From contig JAJECW010000011.1 of assembly GCA_022821865.1 (NCBI GenBank), forward strand, positions 1 through 36,804: a stretch of DNA of 36,804 nucleotides. The letters run 5' to 3'. The translations under genes were made by a program, and so were the position numbers. Source of the stretch: Pseudomonadales bacterium. Its GTDB lineage: Bacteria > Pseudomonadota > Gammaproteobacteria > Pseudomonadales > Pseudohongiellaceae. The notes under the pieces are model-generated. The model ran no database searches, was not told the origin of the DNA, and worked only from the letters and a program-made list of their open reading frames with translations. Each line of letters opens with the position of its first letter. Position 1 is the first letter of the stretch. Shown here in pieces: positions 30,750 to 36,804 of the stretch.

Positions 30750-31607
30750 TCAAAGCAGTCCCAGGACCACGCCGAGCAGCAGGGCAAGCCCCACCCACTG
30801 GTTGCTGACGAAAGCCCTGAAGCAGGCCTCGGGCCGCCGGCCCCGGGTAATCCCCTGTTGCCAGCCAAACAGGACACCCACTCCGATCAGGGACAAAAAC
30901 CAGGGCGCACCCAGTTCGAATTGCCTCCCGGCAAGCCACAACAAAAGGATCGTCAGCGCCTGCAATGCGCCGATGATGAAATTGTCCGCCCCGCCGAACA
31001 GGATTGCCGTGGACTTGACGCCGATGCGCTGGTCGTACTCGCGGTCCACCATGGCGTACTGCGTGTCGTAGACCACGGTCCACAGCAGATTGGCGGCGAA
31101 CAGCAGCCAGGCCGCCCCGGGCACGCTGCCGGCGCCGGCGGTGAAAGCCATGGGGATTCCCCAGGAAAAGGCGACGCCGAGCACAAGCTGGGGCAGATGC
31201 GTTACCCGCTTGAGGAAAGGATACAAGGCAACGATGGGCACAACCGCCACGGCGAGCAGGATCGTCTGCGGGTTGGTGAACAGGGTCAAGGCGAATCCCG
31301 CCAGGGAAAGCACGGTGAATGCGGCCAGCGCGTCCCGGCGCCGCAACCGGCCCGTGGCCAGGGGCCGCTCCCGGGTGCGCAGCACTTCACCGTCGATCCG
31401 GTAATCGGCAAAGTCATTGATGCAACACCCAGCCGAACGCATGATGACCGTGCCCAACACAAAAATGAGCAGCAGGTCCGGCGGCGGAAAGCCATCCGAG
31501 GCAATCCACAGGGCGCAGAGCGTGGGCCACAGCAGCAGGTAAATCCCCACCGGCCGGTGCAGCCGGACGAGGTGGCAGTAGGCGATCAGTTTATCAGACA
31601 TCGGCAT
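30750..31607 (-). CDS. ubiA: 4-hydroxybenzoate polyprenyltransferase
   Basis: The 285-residue integral membrane enzyme attaches the polyprenyl tail to 4-hydroxybenzoate, the membrane-committing step of ubiquinone synthesis. The two aspartate-rich Mg-diphosphate motifs are present: INDFADYRID near 64-73 and DTQYAMVDREYDQR near 180-193. About eight or nine membrane helices surround them. The start at 31607 overlaps the recG stop by 14 bp; ATG 31601 is equally possible and shortens the protein by two residues. It ends the rpoZ-spoT-ridA-recG-ubiA run. Confidence 0.94.
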   Translation of the reverse strand: MPMSDKLIAYCHLVRLHRPVGIYLLLWPTLCALWIASDGFPPPDLLLIFVLGTVIMRSAGCCINDFADYRIDGEVLRTRERPLATGRLRRRDALAAFTVLSLAGFALTLFTNPQTILLAVAVVPIVALYPFLKRVTHLPQLVLGVAFSWGIPMAFTAGAGSVPGAAWLLFAANLLWTVVYDTQYAMVDREYDQRIGVKSTAILFGGADNFIIGALQALTILLLWLAGRQFELGAPWFLSLIGVGVLFGWQQGITRGRRPEACFRAFVSNQWVGLALLLGVVLGLL

Positions 31608-33678
31608 AATGGCTTCGCTCGCCGACCCAGCGCCGGATCAGGGGTTCGGCAAGCTCGGGATAGCTGGCAAGCAACTCCTGGCAGGCGTCGCGCACCCGCT
31701 CGAGCATTTCGCTGTCGCGGCTGATATCGGCGACCCGGAATCCCGCAACGCCCGCCTGCCGGGTGCCGAGCACCTGGCCCGGCCCGCGCAGGCGCAGGTC
31801 CTCCTCGGCTATTCGGAAGCCGTCGCTGGTTTCCCGGATGATGCCAAGCCGCTCCCGGCTGAGGTCCGAAAGCGGCGGCTGGTAGAGCAATACGCAGTGG
31901 CTTTGCTCGGCGCCGCGGCCCACCCTGCCCCGCAACTGGTGCAATTGCGCGAGTCCGAGACGCTCCGGGTTCTCGATCACCATCAGGCTGGCATTGGGCA
32001 CATCGACGCCCACCTCGATCACCGTGGTCGCCACGAGCAACTGGACCTCGCCCTGTTTGAATTGCCCCATCTCGGCGGATTTTTCCGCCGCCTTGAGCCT
32101 GCCGTGGACCAGCCCCACCCGGATGCCGGGCAAGGCCTGCCGCAGTTCCGCGGCGGTGGCCTCGGCGGCCTGGGCCTGAAGGGTTTCGGATTCGTCGATC
32201 AGGGTGCAGACCCAGTAGGCCTGCCTCCCCGCGGCGCAACTGGCGGCGATACGCTCGATGATTGCATTGCGCCGGGAATTGGAGTGGACCACGGTATTCA
32301 CTCGCCTGCGCCCCGGCGGCAGTTCATCGATGACCGAACTGTCAAGGTCGGCGTAGGCGCTCATGGCCAGGGTCCGGGGGATGGGCGTGGCCGTCATCAC
32401 AAGCTGGTGGGCGCGCAGGGCGCCGGCCTTCTCCCGCAGGGCAAGCCGCTGATGCACGCCAAAACGGTGCTGCTCATCGACGATGACCAGTCCGAGGCGC
32501 TGGAATTGCACCTGTTCCTGAAAAACCGCATGGGTGCCGATGAGCAGCTTGCATTCCCCCGAGGCAACCGCCTGCAATACTTCATCCCGCACCTTGCCCC
32601 GGGTTTTCCCGCTGAGCCAGCCAAGGGGCAGTTGCAGCGCCTCGAACCAGGGAAGAAAAGTCTGCAAATGCTGTTCGGCAAGGATTTCCGTCGGCGCCAT
32701 GAGGCAGGCCTGAAAACCTGATTCGATGGCAAGCAGGGCGCCCAGCGCGGCCACCACGGTCTTGCCCGAACCCACATCGCCCTGGAGCAGGCGCATCATG
32801 GGCGCCTCGCCCGCCAGGTCCTGCCGGATTTCCCGGTAGACCCGGCGCTGGGCGCCGGTAAGCTGGAAGGGCAGCGAATCGGCAAACCGCCTGGGCAATT
32901 TCTGCTCGATACTGAAGCGCGGCGATGGCAGGCCGCCGGCGTCGAGTTTGAGTCGGCGCATGCACAGCCGATGGGCGAGCAGTTCCTCGAAAGCCAGCCG
33001 CCTGCGCGCCGGGCTGTTCTCGCTGCGACCGGTATAGTCGAGCTTGATGTCCGGCGGCGGCTCGTGGAGCAGGCGGACCGATTCGGCAAGATCGATGCCG
33101 TCAAAGTCGCCGAGCAGCGACGCCGGCAGGAGTTCCGGCAGCTTCTCGGAACCAGCGAGCATGGCGAGGGCTTGCCGGACGAATTGGCGCATGCGCTGCT
33201 GGTGAATGCCTTCCACCGTGGAATACACCGGCGTCAGGGTATCGGGCACTTGCGCGTTTTCACTGGACAGTACGCGATATTCCGGGTGGTACATTTCCAG
33301 GCCGCTGCGGCCGTAACGCACTTCGCCGAAACAGCGCACGAGGGCGCCTCCGGCGAGCTTCTGCCGCTGGAAGCGGTTGAAGTGGTAGAAGCGCAGGCTG
33401 AGCATCCCGGAATCGTCCCGCAACAGGCAGCGCAGGCTGCGGCCCCGGCGGCCGACCTCCACGCCGCTGTCCACAACCCTGCCCTGAATCTGGACGCAGT
33501 CGCCCACCATGGCCTGCCGGATGGGGGTGATGCGGGTGCGGTCTTCATAGCGGAACGGCAGGTGGAACAGCAGGTCCTGGACGCTGGCAATGCCAAGGTC
33601 CGCAAGCCGCTCCCTGATTTTCGGGCCGATGCCGTCCAGCCGGTCAACGGGAATCTGGTCCAGCGGCGGGCCGGTCAT
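31594..33678 (-). CDS. recG: ATP-dependent DNA helicase RecG
   Basis: The 694-residue protein has the N-terminal OB-fold wedge domain (LDGIGPKIRERLADLGI, LPFRYEDRT, VQIQGRVVDSG) and the helicase core. Walker A is LLQGDVGSGKT near 300, the DEQH-type box is IVDEQHRFGVHQR near 395 and TATPIPRTLAM is near 430. The end of the core carries LLVATTVIEVGVDVPNA and QLRGRVGRG near 575-605, and the C-terminal TRG-like region includes DLRLRGPGQVLGTRQAG. RecG remodels stalled forks and branched DNA. Its length is normal. It lies 12 bp after ridA and overlaps ubiA. Confidence 0.96.
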   Translation of the reverse strand: MTGPPLDQIPVDRLDGIGPKIRERLADLGIASVQDLLFHLPFRYEDRTRITPIRQAMVGDCVQIQGRVVDSGVEVGRRGRSLRCLLRDDSGMLSLRFYHFNRFQRQKLAGGALVRCFGEVRYGRSGLEMYHPEYRVLSSENAQVPDTLTPVYSTVEGIHQQRMRQFVRQALAMLAGSEKLPELLPASLLGDFDGIDLAESVRLLHEPPPDIKLDYTGRSENSPARRRLAFEELLAHRLCMRRLKLDAGGLPSPRFSIEQKLPRRFADSLPFQLTGAQRRVYREIRQDLAGEAPMMRLLQGDVGSGKTVVAALGALLAIESGFQACLMAPTEILAEQHLQTFLPWFEALQLPLGWLSGKTRGKVRDEVLQAVASGECKLLIGTHAVFQEQVQFQRLGLVIVDEQHRFGVHQRLALREKAGALRAHQLVMTATPIPRTLAMSAYADLDSSVIDELPPGRRRVNTVVHSNSRRNAIIERIAASCAAGRQAYWVCTLIDESETLQAQAAEATAAELRQALPGIRVGLVHGRLKAAEKSAEMGQFKQGEVQLLVATTVIEVGVDVPNASLMVIENPERLGLAQLHQLRGRVGRGAEQSHCVLLYQPPLSDLSRERLGIIRETSDGFRIAEEDLRLRGPGQVLGTRQAGVAGFRVADISRDSEMLERVRDACQELLASYPELAEPLIRRWVGERSHYADV

Positions 33679-33690
33679 GGCTGTATGGAT

Positions 33691-34077
33691 TCAGTCCGCC
33701 GCCAAAATCGCGTCGATCTCCACCATGGCGTTGGCCGGCAGCGCGGCAACGCCGATGGTGGTCCGGGCCGGGTACGGAGCCGCGAGACGCCGGGCCATGA
33801 TTTCGTTGACGGCCTTGAAATTGCCGAGGTCCGTGAGATAGATCGTCATCCGCAGGGTCTGGTCGAGGCTGGTTCCCGCCGCCTCCGCCACGGCTGCGAG
33901 ATTGTCGAAAACCTGTTCGGTCTGCTCCGCGATGCCGCCTTCCACAAGCCGCATGCTTGCCGGGTCAAGCGGTACTTGCCCGGAAAGAAACACCAGCGAA
34001 CCCTGGCGTACCGCCTGGGAGTAGGGGCCTATTGCTGACGGGGCGTGGTCGGTCTGGATGACTTGTGACTGTGGCAT
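33691..34077 (-). CDS. ridA: Reactive intermediate/imine deaminase RidA
   Basis: The 128-residue protein matches RidA (YjgF/YER057c/UK114): SAIGPYSQAVRQGSLVFLSG near 13-32, the middle block QTEQVFDNLAAVAEAAG, and the catalytic arginine in YPARTTIGVAALP near 104. RidA hydrolyses 2-aminoacrylate and related enamines released by PLP enzymes, protecting against their damage. It lies 5 bp after spoT, the usual position in Gammaproteobacteria, and should be cotranscribed with it. Confidence 0.95.
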   Translation of the reverse strand: MPQSQVIQTDHAPSAIGPYSQAVRQGSLVFLSGQVPLDPASMRLVEGGIAEQTEQVFDNLAAVAEAAGTSLDQTLRMTIYLTDLGNFKAVNEIMARRLAAPYPARTTIGVAALPANAMVEIDAILAAD

Positions 34078-34082
34078 GGCTG

Positions 34083-36251
34083 CTAGTGAACGATATTGTC
34101 CGCACGCACGGAAGGTTTGCGCGACTTGCGCGACTTGACCCGGGTAACCCGGGTCACCGCCTTGACCATGCGGATCTTGCGCATCACCCGGGCGAGGTGG
34201 ACGCGGTTCCTCACATTGATCAGCAGGTTGACGATGCTGAAGTGGGCGTCGCGCTCGGCGGTGGTGATCTTTTCGATGTTCGCCTCGGCGCCGGTGATGG
34301 CGGTGGCCAGGGTGGCGATGATGCCGCGCTGCTGTTCGAGTTCCACCCGCACTTCCACGGTGAATTCGCCCTGGATTTCCGGGTCCCAGTTCACTTCCAC
34401 CCATTTCTCGGGGCTTGCCCGCAGTTCGGAGATGTTGTTGCAGTCATCGGTGTGGATCACCATGCCCCGCTCCGAACTGATATAGCCGACGATGCGGTCG
34501 CCGGGGATCGGATTGCAGCAGCGGGCGTAATTCATCACCGAACTCTGGGCGTCGCGCACGAGCAGATTGCCGCCCACGCCGGCGCCGGTGGGATTTTCGT
34601 TCAGGTCGATGAGGCGCTGGGCCATGGAGTGGGACATGCGGTTACCCAGCCCGATTTCCTCGAACAGTCGATTCACCGAATCGAGCCGCAGTTGTTCGAG
34701 CAGGCTGGAAACGGCTTCCCGGGAAAGCTTGTCGAGGCTTGCGCCAAAGCTCGCCAGGGCCTTGGTGAGCAGGCGTCGACCGAGGGCGGTGGATTCGGAT
34801 TGCTTCTGCTTCTTGAGAAAATGGCGGATTCCCGTGCGTGCCTTGGCGGTGACCACAAAGCCGAGCCAGGCGGGATTCGGCTTGTGGCCCGGCGCGGTGA
34901 GGATTTCCACGGTCTGCCCGCTTTCCAGCGCTTCGCTCAGCGGCGCGAGGCGGCGCTCGATGCGGCAGGCGACGCAGGTGCTGCCGATATCGGTGTGGAT
35001 CGCATAGGCGAAATCCACCGGCGTCGAACCCACCGGCAACTCGAAAATCTCGCCCTTGGGGGTGAAAACGTATATCTCGTCGGGGAACAGGTCGATCTTC
35101 ACATTCTCGATGAATTCCAGGGAATTCCCCGCGTTCTTCTGCATTTCCAGCAGGCCGTTCACCCATTCCCGGGCCCGGACATGGGCATTGCTCGGCAGTT
35201 CCTCGCTGGATTTGTACAGCCAGTGGGCGGCAATGCCGTTATTGGCCATGGCTTCCATTTCCTCGGTGCGGATCTGGATTTCAATGGGCAGGCCGTGCAT
35301 GCCGAACAGTGTGGTGTGCAGCGACTGGTAGCCATTGGCCTTGGGAATGGCGATATAGTCCTTGAAGCGCCCCGGCACGGGTTTGTACAGGCTGTGCACC
35401 GCGCCGAGCACGCGGTAGCAGGTGTCCACCCGGTCCACCACGATGCGGAAGGCGTAGACGTCCATGATCTCGCGGAAGGACTTGCGCTTGCTGCGCATCT
35501 TGTCGTAGATGCTGTACAGGTGTTTTTCCCGCCCGATGGTCCGCCCCGGCAGTCCCTCCCTTTCGAGACAGGCTTCGAGTGATGTCTGGATTCGGGTCAC
35601 GACTTCCTTGCGATTGCCGCGCACCTGGCGCACGGCGGCGCCGATGCGGCGAAAACGCAGCGGGTAGATCGCCTCGAAGGCGAGATCCTCGAACTCGATG
35701 CGCATGTCGTTCATGCCAAGACGGTTGGCGATGGGGGCGTAGATTTCCAGGGTTTCCCGGGCGATGCGGCGGCGCTTGTCCGGCGGCAGCACCTTGATGG
35801 TGCGCATGTTGTGGAGGCGGTCGGCGAGTTTCACCATGATGACGCGAAGATCCCGCGACATCGCCATGGCCATTTTCTGGAAATTCCCGGCCTGGGCCTC
35901 GGCCTGGGAGCCGAACTTGATCCGGCTCAGCTTGCTGACCCCGTCCACCATCTCCGCCACGGTATTGCCGAACTGGGTCTTGATGGCGGTCTTGGTGATG
36001 CCGGTGTCTTCGATTACATCGTGCAGCATGGCGGCCATCAGCGACTGATGGTCCATGTGCATGCGGCTGAGAATGCCCGCCACCTGTAGCGGATGGGTGA
36101 TGTAGGGGTCGCCAGTGCGACGCATCTGGCCCTCGTGGGCCTGTTCCGCGTAGTAGTAGGCGCGCCGCACATGGTTGATTTGCGGTCTTTCCAGATAGCC
36201 CGACAGGCCCTCCGCCAGGGTGTCGATATTTTCAATCTGCAGGGCTGTCAA
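34083..36251 (-). CDS. spoT: Bifunctional (p)ppGpp synthetase/hydrolase SpoT
   Basis: The 722-residue protein has the HD hydrolase domain (ITHPLQVAGIL with H53, LHDVIEDTG at 76-84), the synthetase domain (GREKHLYSIYDKM near 240, GRFKDYIAIPKANGYQSLHT near 290, IEIQIRTEEME near 318), a TGS domain (IYVFTPKGEIFELPVGSTP near 390) and a C-terminal ACT domain. The RFKD motif is the RxKD form found in bifunctional Rel/SpoT enzymes, not the ExDD form of synthesis-only RelA. It should therefore both make and destroy the stringent-response alarmone. It is downstream of rpoZ with 46 bp between them containing a REP-like repeat. Confidence 0.95.
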   Translation of the reverse strand: MTALQIENIDTLAEGLSGYLERPQINHVRRAYYYAEQAHEGQMRRTGDPYITHPLQVAGILSRMHMDHQSLMAAMLHDVIEDTGITKTAIKTQFGNTVAEMVDGVSKLSRIKFGSQAEAQAGNFQKMAMAMSRDLRVIMVKLADRLHNMRTIKVLPPDKRRRIARETLEIYAPIANRLGMNDMRIEFEDLAFEAIYPLRFRRIGAAVRQVRGNRKEVVTRIQTSLEACLEREGLPGRTIGREKHLYSIYDKMRSKRKSFREIMDVYAFRIVVDRVDTCYRVLGAVHSLYKPVPGRFKDYIAIPKANGYQSLHTTLFGMHGLPIEIQIRTEEMEAMANNGIAAHWLYKSSEELPSNAHVRAREWVNGLLEMQKNAGNSLEFIENVKIDLFPDEIYVFTPKGEIFELPVGSTPVDFAYAIHTDIGSTCVACRIERRLAPLSEALESGQTVEILTAPGHKPNPAWLGFVVTAKARTGIRHFLKKQKQSESTALGRRLLTKALASFGASLDKLSREAVSSLLEQLRLDSVNRLFEEIGLGNRMSHSMAQRLIDLNENPTGAGVGGNLLVRDAQSSVMNYARCCNPIPGDRIVGYISSERGMVIHTDDCNNISELRASPEKWVEVNWDPEIQGEFTVEVRVELEQQRGIIATLATAITGAEANIEKITTAERDAHFSIVNLLINVRNRVHLARVMRKIRMVKAVTRVTRVKSRKSRKPSVRADNIVH

Positions 36252-36274
36252 CCGCGGTGATCTCTTTGTGCGCG

Positions 36275-36291
36275 CCTGGGGCGCAGGCTCC
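36275..36291 (-). repeat. REP-like repeat between rpoZ and spoT
   Basis: On the minus strand this reads GGAGCCTGCGCCCCAGG, matching the GGAGCCTGCGCCNNAGG pattern of the three copies near ubiH and the island. The palindrome is weaker here (GCCTG / CAGGC). It lies in the only gap of the rpoZ-spoT-ridA-recG-ubiA run large enough to hold it and may influence readthrough from rpoZ to spoT. Confidence 0.65.
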
Positions 36292-36297
36292 CCCGGG

Positions 36298-36597
36298 CTA
36301 TTCCTCGGTTTCGGGAGGTGGAGCGGCGAGTTCGGGCTGTTCGAGCATGATTTCCATTTCCTGCTCGATCTCTTCCATCCTCATTTCCGGCTCGGGCTTG
36401 GCGGTGAGAATTTCCGGTCCCACCAGCCCCTGGGCAATCTCCCGCAGGGCAAGCACCGTGGGCTTGTCGTTGTCCTCGGTTACCAGCGGGTCCTTCCCCG
36501 CCGTCTGCAACTGCCGCGCCCGCTTGCTCGCCACCATGACGAGTTCAAAGCGGTTATCCACCTTGTCGAGACAATCTTCTACCGTAATACGCGCCAT
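36298..36597 (-). CDS. rpoZ: RNA polymerase omega subunit
   Basis: The 99-residue protein begins [20 protein letters not shown], the invariant omega N-terminus, followed by [14 protein letters not shown] and [15 protein letters not shown]. Omega assists folding and assembly of the beta' subunit and forms one of the ppGpp sites on RNA polymerase, which fits its location before spoT. The tail after residue 65 is acidic and Glu/Pro-rich, as in other omegas. The usual upstream neighbour, gmk, is not in the 207 bp before the window edge. Confidence 0.95.
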   Translation of the reverse strand: MARITVEDCLDKVDNRFELVMVASKRARQLQTAGKDPLVTEDNDKPTVLALREIAQGLVGPEILTAKPEPEMRMEEIEQEMEIMLEQPELAAPPPETEE

Positions 36598-36736
36598 TTG
36601 ATCTGCCTTCCGGTTTCCGGGGAAATAGCTCCCGACGGGCCGCCGATTCTACCGGATTCGCCGCCCGGATGCACATCCCTGAACCCGTGAAGGAAAATTC
36701 TTGCCAGGCTCCCAGGCACTTTGCCTTGGTATTCTC

Positions 36737-36764
36737 TGAAAAATTCCATCCATGGAATTTTTCA
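36737..36764. repeat. Perfect 13-bp inverted repeat
   Basis: TGAAAAATTCCAT (36737-36749) is followed, after two bases, by its exact reverse complement at 36752-36764. The centre contains CCATCCATGG. A terminal A/T-rich stem of this sort on both strands could work as a bidirectional terminator, with T-runs supplied by the stem itself. Confidence 0.75.
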
Positions 36765-36769
36765 TTGTC

Positions 36770-36797
36770 GCAAAACAAAAGCGTGGTTTTGTTTTGC
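36770..36797. repeat. Perfect 11-bp inverted repeat
   Basis: GCAAAACAAAA (36770-36780) and TTTTGTTTTGC (36787-36797) are exact reverse complements around a 6-nt loop GCGTGG. It lies 5 bp after the previous inverted repeat. Both are of similar size and probably belong to one repetitive or terminator unit whose right side may continue beyond the window. Confidence 0.75.
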
Positions 36798-36804
36798 TCA
36801 CGAA

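Larger units (their letters stand above)
36598..36804. other. Region upstream of rpoZ, no gene supported
   Basis: These 207 bp should hold the rpoZ promoter. An open frame on the minus strand (to 36778) is arginine-rich, overlaps rpoZ and starts inside a hairpin, so I do not call it. The distal 70 bp are AT-rich and hold two perfect inverted repeats listed separately. Confidence 0.5.

Noticed and set aside
36554..36778. Small gene upstream of rpoZ
   Set aside because: It overlaps rpoZ, starts inside a perfect hairpin and has no family-like sequence or ribosome site.

Overview
The window is a chromosomal segment from a gammaproteobacterium, probably an uncultured or marine heterotroph. I base that on the gene orders pepP-ubiH-ubiI, zapA with a small ZapB-like coiled-coil gene, and rpoZ-spoT-ridA-recG-ubiA, all typical of Gammaproteobacteria. 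The TonB-receptor and glycoside-hydrolase locus suggests a copiotrophic polysaccharide user. Genus cannot be read from the sequence. No tRNA, rRNA or CRISPR array was recognised.

Layout. 1-2556 (minus): a DUF1971 gene cut by the window edge and a membrane PQQ glucose-type dehydrogenase (gcd). 2710-3271 (minus): zapA and a ZapB-like gene. 3351-5906 (plus): pepP and ubiH. 5957-6427 (minus): a MaoC hydratase. 6512-11439: a lower-GC accessory island bounded by two copies of the ubiI upstream region and 5' end. The left copy is a dead fragment and the right copy is the start of the intact gene. The island holds a REPIN-like element with perfect 25-bp inverted ends, an AAA ATPase plus a small PD-(D/E)XK-like protein, a decayed IS1380 transposase, an unrecognised mostly helical protein, a stand-alone GIY-YIG protein and an IS256 fragment. 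11367-16770 (plus): ubiI, an ABC exporter, a small zinc-ribbon membrane protein and recQ.

16899-30715 (all minus) is a carbohydrate-utilisation locus. In transcription order it contains a LacI-family regulator, an MFS sugar porter, a secreted TIM-barrel glycosidase, a cytosolic GH3 beta-glucosidase, a TonB-dependent receptor, a flavin halogenase-family protein, SapC, a cupin/JmjC-like protein and a second halogenase-family protein. Two LacI-type palindromes, one before the MFS gene and one before the receptor gene, sit on recognisable promoter elements. The simplest model is that one regulator controls import and hydrolysis of a beta-glucan-like glycan together with the halogenase module. 30750-36597 (minus) is the housekeeping block ubiA-recG-ridA-spoT-rpoZ, followed by two strong perfect hairpins at the window end.

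Three ubiquinone genes (ubiH, ubiI, ubiA) lie in the window, and ubiquinone would be the electron acceptor for the PQQ dehydrogenase. The most unusual signals are the duplicated ubiI 5' end around the island, the GGAG-led REP family and its paired element, the ATPase/nuclease-like gene pair, and the halogenase-SapC-cupin-halogenase module tied to a glycan locus.
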